The notes below the pieces were generated by a model that saw only the letters and a list, made by a program, of their open reading frames with translations, ran no database searches and was not told the origin of the DNA. Below, one piece after another: positions 34,212 to 44,339 of a DNA stretch of 64,000 nucleotides (position 1 is its first letter; each line of letters starts with the position of its first letter). The DNA is from Symbiodinium natans (Eukaryota; Sar; Dinophyceae; Suessiales; Symbiodiniaceae), in assembly GCA_905221605.1 (NCBI GenBank), contig CAJNDS010002655.1:1-64000 (forward strand), in the 5' to 3' direction. The translations under genes and the position numbers were made by a program.

Positions 34212-34311
34212 GGGTTTAGGGTTTAGGGTTTAGGGTTTAGGGTTAAGGGTTTAGGGCTTAGGGCTTAGGGCTTAGGGCTTAGGGCTTAGGGCTTAGGGCT
34301 TAGGGTTTTTT
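34212..34311 (+). repeat. TTTAGGG array becoming GGGCTTA
   Basis: Five TTTAGGG then eight CTTAGGG; touches the acceptor of exon 34160-34209. Confidence 0.97.
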
Positions 34312-35113
34312 AGCGAAGCTAAAGCTCCCTCGGCCTACCCTCCTTGATCCCCCTCCCTTAAGAACTCTATAACCTATAGGGGAAGCCTACCCAAAAACCC
34401 GCAAAAACTGCCTTGAACTCGCATCCTGAAATTGCAGTCAGCCTGAAACCCGGACTTTACTCCAACTTTGACTGCGGAAACACGCCAGATTCTCCGAAGC
34501 GAGTTTTGTTTGAAGCCGCGGATGCAGCAACGCGTCTACGGCGAGTGCAGCTCGCGAGGTGGTTTTTTATTTGGAACCGTATGGTACGATTAGGTCCTGG
34601 CAGGCTCCGAACGCTAACCCTTTAAGCATTCATCCGCTGACGTCGCCTACATGCAATGCAGCTCCCGAGGCACACTTCCCCGAAGAACTTCTTGCGAGCT
34701 TAAGGGCTTCGGAGGGCTAAGAGGTGGTTTGGGACTGGTTTAGGGGTTCCGCTCAACGTCGCGGTCTGCTGAAGCGAGCTGCCAATCGCGAAGGGACGGC
34801 CGGCAGAGAGAAGCTCAGCGCTGCCACCATGGAGGTAGCGAGCCTTGAAGAGTGGCAAGCTGCCCCGAAGCCCTGAAGGTCCTACCACCTCAAACGGCTA
34901 AAAGCACCTCATGGGCTTGGAACCCTCAAACCCCCAAACCGTTGAACCCTTTGAAAAACCCTTTGAAACCCTTAAAAGCCCCAAAGATGATAAAGCGCTT
35001 CACTCTCTCATAGCATGGTAAAAAAAAAACAATGCTGAGGACTCAGGGGCAGCCAGGGACAAAGCATTCACGGCTGAAGGGGGCTTTTGACAGCTTTTGG
35101 GGCAGAACCCCCC
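34312..35113. other. Intronic sequence, one ambiguous open block
   Basis: 34740-34880 is open on both strands (minus SLPLFKARYLHGGSAELLSA; plus REKLSAATMEVASLEEWQAA) without convincing splice sites. Confidence 0.4.
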
Positions 35114-35203
35114 TAAACAAACCCTAAACCCTAAACCCTAAACCCGAAACCCTAAACCCTAAACCCTAAACCCCTAAACCCTAAACCCTAAACCCTAAAC
35201 CCG
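35114..35203 (-). repeat. CCCTAAA array
   Basis: Twelve units, one CCCGAAA. Confidence 0.97.
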
Positions 35204-35247
35204 CCCCCCGCATAGCCATTGGAGCTTCAGGGTTCAGCTTGGTCCAC

Positions 35248-35296
35248 GGAACCTCCACGTCCGCCGCGACTCGGGAGGTTGGGCCGAGAGCTGCAC
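35248..35296 (-). CDS. Exon CSSRPNLPSRGGRGGS
   Basis: Phase 2 in (CCGAAG|G) and phase 0 out (GTTCC|GTGGAC). A second frame (VQLSAQPPESRRTWRF) is equally GC3-rich, so the frame rests on phase only. Confidence 0.55.
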
Positions 35297-35321
35297 CTTC
35301 GGCTCATATCAGTATTATGAT

Positions 35322-35560
35322 GATGTTCATTATTAACATGATTAATACATGTATTATAAATATTCAATTTGTTTATGCTTATTTTGTTCATTATTAATAT
35401 GATTAACATACTTCTTACAAATATTCAAGTTTATTATGTTTAATTTTAACTATTAATAGCATTACTATGATGATTACTGTTGTTATTACTAGTAGGACTA
35501 TTATTAGTAGGATTGTTGTTATCATTGTTATCATTGTTGTTATTATTGTATGAAACCATG
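35322..35560. repeat. AT-rich block with ~60-bp tandem duplication
   Basis: TTCATTATTAA(C/T)ATGATTAA(T/C)A.. is repeated at 35329 and 35390. It then passes into GTTATTATT triplet runs. Composition resembles the cox3 block, but no gene is recognisable. Confidence 0.75.
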
Positions 35561-35908
35561 AGAAGCACAGGAAGAGCGTTCCACCCGCCTGCCTGGGCCA
35601 CTGTCCTTCCGTCAGCCCCTTCCTCGCGTGCAGTGCTCAGCACGGCCAGAGCCAGTCGGGGCTCGAGCGCAAAGTCCAGGCTCTCGTACCTGGAGGCGGC
35701 ATGGCTGTTCAAGGATCAGCAGGTCTAAGTTGCGTTGTGGCCCTGCAACGGTGAGCCATGCTGGGATATTGAACAGCCCGCTTCCATACCACAGAGCTTG
35801 CACAAAGAGGGTGCCAGCACAAGCAATGTACACAGAAAGATGTATGCAGAGCCAGCAGTAGACGTGAACGAGTTTCTGGACCCTCTAGAAGTCACTGATG
35901 GGGGGCGC

Positions 35909-36002
35909 CTGTTGGGATCGACCAGCGTGTCCGGTGTGCCGACGGCACCGTAGGCCTCCAAGAACCAGAAGTCGTGGATGGCCACGCTGACCTTGTCACA
36001 AG
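35909..36002 (-). CDS. Exon CDKVSVAIHDFWFLEAYGAV...
   Basis: Acceptor CCCCCCCACAG|CT with a clear C tract, phase 1. The 3' site is CCCAACAG|GCGCCC, a GC donor, phase 2. About 90% of third positions are G/C. Confidence 0.85.
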
Positions 36003-36142
36003 CTGTGGGGGGGCTGAATACCCTAGCCCAACGAAGGTTAACCTTTCATTTAAGATCAGATGTAATAGGTATATAAATTATATATATATATATAACCAAA
36101 AAAGGTTAAAGAAAGGTTAACTACCCAGCCCCTAAGTCAAAC
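36003..36142. repeat. Intron composed of an inverted-repeat element with a TA core
   Basis: The ends read GGGCTG..GGTTAACCTTTC inward from both sides with a (TA)n centre at 36080-36092. The element coincides with the intron between exons 35909-36002 and 36143-36181. A related GGTTAAAGGTTA stretch is at 10607. Confidence 0.7.
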
Positions 36143-36181
36143 TGTGGGGGGTGGTCTTGGCCCAGGAGTCCGCCCAGAGCT
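36143..36181 (-). CDS. Micro-exon LWADSWAKTTPH
   Basis: A 39-bp exon in which all 12 codons end in G or C. Phase 1 in and out. It is followed by a 140-bp intron that is an inverted-repeat element. Confidence 0.65.
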
Positions 36182-36544
36182 CTTTTCTTGCCCTGTCCAC
36201 GCTCGCAGCGCTTCTTCACTTGGCGGATTGCGTGACATGAAGGTCGACAAACATTGACTTTAGACTTGTCGAGGACTCGCCATGGGTTCGCTCACACGAG
36301 GACCACGCTCGACTTTGGCGCTCAGGGCGCAGTGAGAACTCAAGAGCGCATACATAGCTCAGCCAGAGATTCAGAGCTCCAAGTTGAAAAAGTTCTCGGT
36401 TTCTCTGAGAGCAAGCTCCTGAAACGACACTCAGGCCGCCACATCCTGAATCTGACAGGAAGCCAAGAACCTGTACAGCCCACCAAACCCGACTTGAGAA
36501 CCTGAAAACTTGGCTCAAGGGCTATCGCTTCTAGGGCTTCTTAC

Positions 36545-36592
36545 TAAAAATCATCAGGATCACCACCGAGCCACCGGGGGCCTCACGGCCAC
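36545..36592 (-). CDS. Exon GREAPGGSVVILMIF
   Basis: Phase 1 in (TTCAG|GT) and out at TTTA|GTAAGA. GGSVVILMIF aligns with the 'GSIHVTAPLGF' strand. Confidence 0.7.
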
Positions 36593-36675
36593 CTGAATCC
36601 CAAACGACCTGGCACGGGCCGCAGGATGTGCAGGCTGAGGCTGGAAATCCGTCTGCTGCATTGGGGTCGTCGGCC

Positions 36676-36712
36676 TAAACCCTAGACCCAGACCCTAAAC
36701 CCTAAACCCTAA
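36676..36712 (-). repeat. Short CCCTAAA array
   Basis: Five units, two degenerate. Confidence 0.92.
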
Positions 36713-37149
36713 AGGGTGGCATTGAGTGCCGTAAGGAGGGCTTGGGGGTCCGCGGAGAAAGGGCCGCGTTACTCTAGCAAGGGTCGAATGTGTAGGGCAG
36801 TCAACTGCTTGGAACCTGGAGTACAGGTTGGGGTCAGAGATGCTAGGCAACAACAATGCCAAAATCAGATTCTGAAAGTTGTTGGGCTGAGCCCAAAACT
36901 TTCAGAAGCCTCAAATCCAAAAGCTTGTGAGACTCCTGGGGTTTCGTGAAGCCCTCAAGAGGCGAAAGCCCTCGCATCTGTTCCACAGAAACACCCTCAC
37001 TCGCGCCTGCTCTCGATGCCCGGATTGATGCTGCCAGAGATGAGGAGGCTCAGCATGTTCCTAGTTCATGGTTGGGATAGTACTAACATTGGACATGTTT
37101 ATTCATCCTTGAGTTTAAGTGCCCTGAAAAAACGAAAAAAACTTCCCAC

Positions 37150-37228
37150 TATGACAAAGGTTCTGTGAGGCTGTGCAGCTCGCCACGCTGGTGAAGGCCC
37201 CCAGCTGCAGGCTCAGCTCACAAGTGTC
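37150..37228 (-). CDS. Exon DTCELSLQLGAFTSVASCTA...
   Basis: Acceptor ACGCAAG|GAC, coding bias strong to SQN, then a possible donor CATA|GTGGGA in phase 1. Confidence 0.6.
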
Positions 37229-37723
37229 CTTGCGTCTCTTCCCGGCATGGCTTACTAGGATGGCCCTTAACAACCGTCTGAAAAAATTCTCCGGAATATG
37301 ATCCTCCTTCAACCCAATAAGGGGGGAAATATAAAATATCCCAAGGGCCTACCTAGCTTATAGAAGATTTAACATCTGGGTCGCCTGGCCTGACGGTTTG
37401 GTGGTTTTTGGAGAGATAGGCTCCGGGCTAGCCGGGGCCGGCACAGAGCGGTTCTCGTGATTTCTTAGAAGTTTCCGAGAGGCCGTCGCTTAGTTTATTT
37501 TTCCATGTGCCTCAGTACTCGAATGCAGATCAAGCCGCTGGAGGAGCTTGAGGGCGTTAAGCAGTTGAGCTGGACTAGGCTTGGGAAGGAGGGACGTGAC
37601 CAACAACGCTTCCAACGTCAGCTGGAGGACCTATACCTCTAGGACTGAAAGCCCCCATATCGCTCCACAAAAAATGCCCCAAGGCACAACCCTGGCTCCG
37701 GAGAGCTCCCACGAATCCCAAAC

Positions 37724-37796
37724 CCCTCGTCACGATGCCGCAATCCCAGGCCAGCCAGGGTTCCTCAGACAAGTAGTTCTTCGCAACGAACCACGC
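37724..37796 (-). CDS. Exon AWFVAKNYLSEEPWLAWDCG...
   Basis: Acceptor TTCGCAG|GCG in phase 0. The donor is ambiguous between ATC|GTGACG at 37733 and GAGGG|GTTTGG at 37723; the first fits the next exon's phase. Confidence 0.7.
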
Positions 37797-37837
37797 CTGC
37801 GAAACCCTCCAGCCTGACCTACAAAGCCCCAGAAGCA

Positions 37838-38050
37838 CCCTAAACCCTAAGCCTAAACCCTAAACCCTAAACCCACCCGAAACCCCAAACACGCCTCTCA
37901 AACGCCCTGCAAACCATTCGGTGCTTGGCGGCGGGGAACTGCCACCCGCGCGGGGCCAGCAGCCGGAGTTGGCACCTGCTGTGCCTTGGGAGGGTTGAGG
38001 GTTTAGGGTTTAGGGTTCAGGGTTTAGGTTTATTAAGTTTAGAGTTTAGG
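37838..38050. repeat. CCCTAAA (37838-37876) and TTTAGGG (37995-38050) around an exon
   Basis: The pair brackets exon 37893-37975. Confidence 0.95.
37893..37975 (-). CDS. Exon ANSGCWPRAGGSSPPPSTEW...
   Basis: Bracketed by (CCCTAAA)n and (TTTAGGG)n. Phase 1 in (CAGCAG|GT), phase 0 out (AGAGGC|GTGTTTGGGG). Ends in STEWFAGRLRG, the Trp strand of the repeat begun in the 319-bp exon. Confidence 0.8.
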
Positions 38051-38370
38051 GAGCTTTGGGATGTGGGGGGATTGCGGGCGACAGCTTTCGGCTCTTCACG
38101 CAACAGCTCTGAATCTGCCCACCGAGCCCGCCAGAAGAGCCTTCTGGGGTTTCATGAAAGCCTTCATTTATGGCTTGATGCTCACCTGATCCATGTGAGG
38201 CCCTTGGGTTTGGGAAATGATGCTTTGCTGTGGTCCATCCAGGGACCAGTCCTGAAACGCAGTCCCGGCACAAGGCGGTCGCGAAAGGCAGCGAAAAGCT
38301 GAGGGAGATGGTACGCTCCTGCAGCCCTTGACCTGGCGAATGGGGCTGGGGAGGAGGGGGGCAGCAGAAC

Positions 38371-38525
38371 CTCAAAGCAAGAGCTTTTGTGACTTTTAGT
38401 GCTTTGCGGGCTTTAAGAGCACAACTTCAAAGCAAGAGCTTTTGTGACTTTAGTGCTTTGCGGGCTTTAAGAGCACAACTTCAAAGCAAGAGCTTTTGTG
38501 ACTTTAGTGCTTTGCGGGCTATTTA
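38371..38525 (+). repeat. 54-bp minisatellite, 2.8 copies
   Basis: Unit from CTTCAAAGCAAGAGC to GGCTTTAAGAGCACAA; copies at 38371, 38425 and 38479 differ by one or two bases. Confidence 0.95.
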
Positions 38526-39334
38526 GGCTTCCTTGGGCAGGGCTTGCAAGCTTGGCGCATGGCGTCGGGTCATTCGGCGAGCGGGCGAAGGATTATGGAG
38601 GGTTTCTCGTGTGGAGGTTACATGGGAGAGGATCAAGACTTGCCCCCCCCCCCCCCCCAACTCCCCAAAAAGGTTCCCGTCAGAGTCATAAGGCAGAAGC
38701 TCTGGCACGTTGAGTTTGCTGTGCATGCAGGCTAGATCCCCAACTCAACCCCGAAATAACCCTGAAAGGTACGTATCCGCGTTGCCTGACTCGCTTTCGC
38801 TGCTTAACCATCCTGAAGATCTCGATAGTAGAAGCCAAAAAGTTGGAAACTCAATAGCCTCGATCCCTAAGAGCAAAGCAAAGGGAATGCCAGCACCATT
38901 TGTCCTTTAAAGGTCTTTCAACTTTTTTGGGGGTTTACTGTAGAGCCAGAGTGCCCACGCCGCCCACCACCAGCTCACTTTCCAGCTCGACGCTGGCCCG
39001 TGCAAAGGGGCGGAAGATCCTGGCCCGGTACGAGTTTGGGGGGGGGTTGGGGGGTGTAGATTGGGATGCTCTCCGTTATACTAGCAGTCCTTAGTAGGGA
39101 CTATGATCGGGGATACTATCATCCCTATGAAGAACCGCCAGACATCCCAAGGTGTGGAGTAAGCTGGTTGGTTCAGGATTCGTGAACTCAGGGCTGCTTT
39201 GGGACGGAGGATGCTCCTGGGCTGCTTACTTTCTGTTGGGAGGAGGAGGGGGGGGGTTAGGGCGTCGGGTGGCGCAACGCCACAAAGTTCGACCATCCAA
39301 AGCTGAAAAATACTGCCCAGTCTCCTGTAGCCAC
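38526..39334. other. Intronic sequence
   Basis: Contains a C17 tract at 38643 and G-rich 39034-39055. No further exon seen. Confidence 0.45.
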
Positions 39335-39653
39335 GAATTTGGCCGTAGTGCTTCACAGCTCCATCCTTCATCAGAGTATCGAAGATCCAGATGTTGAGTT
39401 CGGGCTGGGCGGGATCCGGCATCCTCGCTGCGGTCGGGTGGCGGACGCCAAACTCGAAGTGATAGCTTCGTCTGCTCAGCAGCTCACAGCACAACGCCAC
39501 TTGGAGCATCGTTGCGCTTGCCTGCACCGACTCAGCAGCTGAGCTGCTGCGAGGCAGGTTTCCCCAGGAGAACCTGTCGAGGGCGTTGGCGAGGTCGAAG
39601 GATCCGAGCCCGTCGCTGGGAGGCCGCACGCGAAGGCTGCCCCCCGCCTCTGG
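39335..39653 (-). CDS. Exon PEAGGSLRVRPPSDGLGSFD... (longest exon, 319 bp)
   Basis: 106 codons with strong codon bias, covering nearly a full repeat: GGSLRVRPPSDGLGSF, later ALCCELLSRRSYHFEFGVRHP, then LNIWIFDTLMKDG. Starts AAGCAG|CCA and ends ATTC|GTGGCT. It is the best single stretch for a profile search because the repeat is unsplit. Confidence 0.9.
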
Positions 39654-39731
39654 CTGCTTTCTGGGGGGATCCGAGTTTGTCGCCACGAAAAGTATTGTGA
39701 CACGTTTCGGCTAATCTACACATATCTACCT

Positions 39732-40005
39732 TAAACCCTAAACCCTAAACCCGAAATATAGACATACGTACGTAGGACCCTTAGGGTCTCTTCGGTGCTG
39801 CCTCTTGGAGTGTTGTCTGCCTCGAAGACTACCAAACTTTTCAAATACCGCCCTTTTATGTCGGCCTTTTACCTGGACTTTGACCTATGTTTGCAAGCTT
39901 CGGCCTAGAGGGTTTCCCGGGCCCACCGAAAAACGTGGAAGCATTGAAAAAATAAAACCCTAAACCCTAAACCCTAAACCCTAAACCCTAAACCCTAAAC
40001 CCTCA
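39732..40005 (-). repeat. CCCTAAA arrays (39732-39756, 39955-40005)
   Basis: Three and seven units. Confidence 0.94.
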
Positions 40006-40113
40006 ACAAGACGTTGCTTGAATGATCAGATTTGGCCTTCCCGGTCTCATTGGGGCCTCCGAAGCGGCCTCTTTTGGTTCCAAAAGCTTAGACGTACTCA
40101 ACGAAAAAACTTC

Positions 40114-40192
40114 TAAGATTGCGGCCATTACCTATAAAATTTTCGAAGACTCAAAAAAGCGGCCATTACCTATAAAATTTTCGAAGACTCAA
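40114..40192 (+). repeat. Direct duplication of ~38 bp
   Basis: GCGGCCATTACCTATAAAAT and the following TTTTCGAAGACTCAA occur at 40120 and 40159. Confidence 0.9.
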
Positions 40193-40313
40193 CAACAACT
40201 CAAAAAAGACTGCTCCCAAGATTCTGAGTTTTTTAGGGGGTTTTGGGGGGAAACCTGGGCTTGGCTTGGCCCCGAAGATTAAGACTCCAAAGCTTGGCGA
40301 TTGTTTAAAGCAC

Positions 40314-40458
40314 GATGTATATATATATATATATGTATATATATATGTATATATATATACATATATATATATATTTATTTATTTATATTTATATTTATTT
40401 ATATTTATATACATATATTTATATTTATATTTATATATATATACATATATATATATCA
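40314..40458. repeat. (TA)n / TATTTATAT compound palindromic tract
   Basis: TATATATG units, TATTTATTTATATTTA in the middle, ATATATACAT at the end; nearly self-complementary. All frames are artefactual Tyr/Ile runs. Confidence 0.97.
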
Positions 40459-40540
40459 GAATTTGAGAGTTGCAGAGATAATCAAAGTTCTAAGAAATCT
40501 GAAGTTGCGAAAGGTCCAGATGCTCTTGGCTTGCAGGGAC

Positions 40541-40694
40541 CCTAAGCCCTAAACCCTAAACCCCAAACCCAAAAAGGGGGCCGGGAGGCAGCTTCCAGGG
40601 ACTCAGGAGCCAGATTTTTAGGGGTTATAGGGCTGAGGGCTTACGAAGGTCGCGAGAGCCCTCAAAAGCCTTAAACCCTAAACCCTAAACCCTA
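40541..40694 (-). repeat. Short CCCTAAA arrays (40541-40573, 40673-40694)
   Basis: Four and three units; the second starts 10 bp after the donor of exon 40705-40775. Confidence 0.92.
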
Positions 40695-40704
40695 GAGTTT
40701 CAAC

Positions 40705-40775
40705 GGGCCCGGGCTCCAGGGGCCCCCGGAAGCCGCCGGAGGTTTCGGGGAGCGTTTCCCCAGGATGCCAACAAT
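40705..40775 (-). CDS. Exon with motif GETLPETSGGFRGPLEPGP
   Basis: Acceptor TTCAACAG|AT (phase 1), donor GGGCCC|GTTGAAAC. High GC3. The following intron opens with a short telomere array. Confidence 0.65.
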
Positions 40776-41278
40776 CTGTTGAACAACACTAAGTATGAAT
40801 CGGCTCGACTTAGTTTCTCAACTTAAGATAGTAAGAGGATTCCAGGCTCACGTCCTTGTAAGATTTAAAAATGTTTACCCGGCCAACCATTTTTTCAACG
40901 TTTCATTACAAGCATTTAACGCTGCCGAAATTCCCGAGCGTCCGGGCAGGAGGCCCGGGGGGCTTTAAATCGGCCCGACTTGGTTTTTCATTTAAAAGGA
41001 CCCGGGCCCATTTTTTGGTTGAATGGTGTATCGGGGCGAATTGATTTTTTCATCTTAAACAACAAATTAAACAGGACAAGAAGATATGAAGCAGAAATGC
41101 GTAAAAATGCCAGAGGAGATGACCACTCATCTCCTTATCTGGAAGGTTAATACGGCCTCATACGGCCTCTAACCCTTAGCCATCGCCAAAGCTAAGCCCC
41201 TCCCAAAAGTCCCTGCATACATCACAAGCCCGATTGTAAGCCTTCATGCAAACCCCCCAAAGTCATCAACCCTAACAA

Positions 41279-41572
41279 CCCTAGCCCTAAACCCTAAACC
41301 CTAAACCCAAAACCCTAAACCCTAAACCCTAAACCTAAACCCAACATTTCGTAAGTTGAAGTCCATGGGCCGCAAGAGGCGACAGCATCCACCACGCCAG
41401 GGACACGGTTGCCGTCTCCTCGGGGAGGAGCCCGGAAGGACGGAAGGCAAGGACCTGAGAAGAAAGCCGCGGTTTGGGGTTTAGGGTGTAGGGTTTGGGG
41501 TTTAGGGTTTAGGGTTTGGGGTTTAGGGTTTAGGGTTTAGGGTTTAGGGTTTAGGGTTTAGGGTCCAGGGTT
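41279..41572. repeat. CCCTAAA (41279-41345) and TTTAGGG (41473-41572) bracketing an exon
   Basis: Nine and about 13 units around exon 41346-41454. Confidence 0.96.
41346..41454 (-). CDS. Exon VLAFRPSGLLPEETATVSLA...
   Basis: Bracketed by (CCCTAAA)n and (TTTAGGG)n. Acceptor TTCTCAG|GTC, donor AAAT|GTTGGGTTTAGG. 36 codons with the turn AFRPSGLLP. Confidence 0.8.
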
Positions 41573-41894
41573 TCGGCTCAAAGCACCGCATTCATGGAGT
41601 TTTGGGGGCTTTAGAGGCGGAGTTCGGCTTATCAGAATTTGTCAAGGCCTTTGCTGTTCTGGGCGTGGGTTTCGATCTTGGCTCGCCTCCATCCAATGCC
41701 AAACGGAGAACCCGTCCGCAGTGCCAACCGCCGTCTCCTGGGTGTCTTGACATTTTTTGCGAGGTTTTGAGGATTTGTCCTTTGCAGTTTAGGGCTTTAG
41801 GGTCGGGTTCTTAATTGGACGTGTTGGGCTTGTGGTGTTCGTTGTGCGCCGGCCCGCATCCGAATCCTAGCCACCGTCTAAACTCTGGGGAGCC

Positions 41895-41949
41895 CCCTAA
41901 ACCCAAAACCCTGAACCCTAAACCCTAAGCCCTAAACCCTAAACCCCCC
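41895..41949 (-). repeat. CCCTAAA array
   Basis: Seven units ending in C7. Confidence 0.95.
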
Positions 41950-41999
41950 CTCCAAGTCTCCAAGACATCGCGCCAGCAGCTCACCAGCCACTTGCCCAC

Positions 42000-42087
42000 C
42001 TGGGCCGCCTGGGCAGCGACCAGGGCCGTCGCCTCGAGGAGGATCCGGACTGTCCCGGCAGCGGTGCTTCCGAGGCTGAGCCTCGGG
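42000..42087 (-). CDS. Exon GSTAAGTVRILLEATALVAA...
   Basis: Acceptor CCACACAG|C (phase 2). Ends GCCCAG|GTGGGC (phase 0). The frame stays open to the array at 41949 (through GKWLVSCWRDVLETW), so a longer exon is possible. GTVRILLEAT resembles GGALEVLRAC of exon 60054-60140. Confidence 0.8.
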
Positions 42088-42475
42088 CTGTGTGGGGATC
42101 ACGGAAAGATCAATCCCATTCCCGTTCGATCCGACTGCTGCCTTTTCTTTCACACAAAAACTGATTTCAACTACACCTCTTCGCATTGTTCAAGGGAGTT
42201 AGTCACGGACCGAGTGACAGGTCTTTTGTTCTGACCCGGGATGGGAAATTTCAGGGAGCTGCCTTAGAGTTTCCTGCTAGAAGCAAAAGAATACAGTTAC
42301 CACAATCTCTCGGGAACACAGAAGAAACATCAGCAGCTTCGTGACCATAAACGAAAAGTCCGCGCAGCTGCAACTTTGAATTTAAAAGCTGCAACTGTCT
42401 CTGCTCTAGCGAATTCAACCGTGAAAGAGTCCTCCAGGCCCCGGCTAGGGACCCCTACAAGCTCCCAAAAGGACC

Positions 42476-42640
42476 TACCCCTCCAGCAGGGAAACTCAGG
42501 GGCCCCTCTTAGGCCTTGAGCCTCCAATCGACCTTTTGCGTCGGCGGCCGGAGCCACAAGCTCGTATATCCTAATTGTAGCTACGAGGAGGGTGGCTAGG
42601 GCGCCGAAAGCTTCGGGGTGTTTTTGCTTCGCGGAGGCCT
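42476..42640 (-). CDS. Candidate exon region, motif ATIRIYELVAPAADAKG
   Basis: Open frame with the family-like string TIRIYELVAPA...C and a possible donor GAGGG|GTAGGT. Codon bias is only moderate and the acceptor is unclear. Confidence 0.4.
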
Positions 42641-42739
42641 CGGAACGAACCCTTGCGCGCATGGTCGACTCTATTCTTCATTTCTGGAAAAAATGATGGA
42701 AACATGAACAAGCTTTCTGTTGCGGGCTGTACCGACCAC

Positions 42740-42805
42740 CCCAAAAAGGGCGTGCATCATGACAATCAGCGGCTCGGGCCCGGGTTTTCTTGGAGTGCCC
42801 GGAGC
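42740..42805 (-). CDS. Candidate exon APGTPRKPGPEPLIVMMHAL...
   Basis: 22 codons in phase 0 between TTGGAG|GCT and TTTGGG|GTGGTC. The motif PGPEPLIVMMHALFG is plausible coding. The link to its neighbours is not established. Confidence 0.5.
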
Positions 42806-42938
42806 CTCCAACAATTCAGAACTCGATGTTCCGAACGCCCCCCGCCCTAAAATCCTGTAACCCTCTTGACCTCTTGAAACTGGGTGCTCAAAGAGCGCTG
42901 CAAAGAGGCGTTTCCACTTCCACAAAAAATATTCTAAC

Positions 42939-43053
42939 AAAAATGGGTGCTCAAAGAGAAAGTGCCGGCAAGGCGCTTCATTCCCTGCCGGTGGGAGAAG
43001 CCAGCGTCCTCGGGCTGAAGGCCAGGCGCCGCATCGGCGCAGGGCCGGGTCTC
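42939..43053 (-). CDS. Exon ETRPCADAAPGLQPEDAGFS...
   Basis: Acceptor TCTAAG|GAG in phase 0 with strong codon bias over the first 25 codons. The 3' end is uncertain: the first GT is at 42938 (TTT|GTTAG), but the coding signal fades earlier, near 42985. Confidence 0.65.
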
Positions 43054-43063
43054 CTTAGAAGCT

Positions 43064-43170
43064 AGGCGTTTTAGGGCTTCAGGGCTTAGGGCTTAGGGCT
43101 TAGGGTTTAGGGCTTAGGGCTTTAGGGCTTGGGGCTTTAGGGTTCAGGGCTTCAGGGCTTTAGGGGTTTC
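43064..43170 (+). repeat. GGGCTTA / GGGCTTTA array
   Basis: About 13 units dominated by CTTAGGG; ordinary TTTAGGG only once. Confidence 0.94.
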
Positions 43171-44011
43171 GCATGTTCGGTTTTGCAACCCTGGTTTTTG
43201 CGGCTGCTGCACGCAAATGTTCTGGACTCCGTGAGGTTGGGGTGTTTCGGGTTGACAATGCGGCTCTGGACTTACTTACTTAGCAGTACGTCCGCTTGGC
43301 GGACTTCTCCCCTCTACCTAGTCTTGTTTGGCGTCGCGAACAGATGCGGGTGCATCCAGCCCCGTATAGAGGACCGCTCATCTCTTGCAAGTTGTCTGGC
43401 ACTCGTTGTAGGTCAGAAGTTCTGGGCCAGGCCGACGGGAACGGACATTGCTGGCAATCTCCCTTCCAGATTCCCTCTGCCAGGCTGCACTTAACGCAGC
43501 AACCACCAGTAAGCTCAAGTAGTTCAGGGGCCCTATCGAGCTTCGACTTGATACTACGCAAAGTTGCGCTCAGATCTACGTAGGGGAGTCTGCGCAGAAG
43601 AAGGGTTCACACGCAACCCCTTTTTGTGGTCTGAGTTCCAGGGAAGCCGATATGCGCCAATGCAGGTCGCATCTGCTGCGGTGTGATGTGCCCATATGAC
43701 CCGTACGGGTCACACAGTTGTCCGGCGTCTGCCCCTGAATCGCTTATTGACATTTGCACAATACCCGCAGTTACAAGCCGGGTTTCATGCTCTTAGTTAC
43801 GGAGTCAGCGATCATGGCGGTCGCGACCACACTGTCTGATCTCCCGCGCTGGGACGCAATGCATTCAGCTCTGCCCGGAGGCATTGGGTATTTCCCAAAA
43901 TAGGGCACCCAGTTTATACCCCAAAATAGAAATGAATCCCTTACCCCCCAAGAAGTGTACCCCTGAATTCGGAAACCCCGTTTGCCTTGAACGCAGAAGG
44001 AAGAGGCTTAC
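43171..44011. other. Intronic sequence, no exon supported
   Basis: Open frames at 43183-43583 on both strands lack bias. Confidence 0.5.
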
Positions 44012-44052
44012 CGGCCAGATGTGCTGCAGGACCGGCTTGCTACGCAGCAGCA
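44012..44052 (-). CDS. Exon LLRSKPVLQHIWP
   Basis: 13 codons; enters in phase 1 after GTGAG and ends at the canonical donor GGCCG|GTAAGC. Confidence 0.7.
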
Positions 44053-44127
44053 CTCACATCCAGGTAAAGTTCTATACAGAAGGAAGGCACACCCTCGCCC
44101 GAAAGCCTAAACCCTTAAGCCTGAGCC

Positions 44128-44178
44128 CCCTAACCCTAAACCCTAAACCCTATGTACTAACCCCAAACCCTAAACCCG
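44128..44178 (-). repeat. Degenerate CCCTAAA array
   Basis: Five units interrupted by TATGTACTA. Confidence 0.9.
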
Positions 44179-44209
44179 TTTTAATAACCCTCTACCCTAC
44201 ACCCTTAAC

Positions 44210-44269
44210 AGGGCCGAGTGTCGTAGACGTGGGGGAAGCAAGGCTCGACGGCGGGCTCGGGCACCTCGC
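44210..44269 (-). CDS. Exon EVPEPAVEPCFPHVYDTRP
   Basis: 19 codons with almost all third positions G/C. Phase 1 in (CCAAG|GC) and out (CCCT|GTTAAG). Confidence 0.75.
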
Positions 44270-44339
44270 CTTGGAGGTGGGGAAGCTTTGGTTTTGCGAG
44301 TCTTTTGATTGCGATTTTGGGGCTTTCGGGGGTGTAAGG

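Noticed and set aside
40266-40552. Tyr/Ile-rich frames
   Set aside because: Translation of a (TA)n tract.
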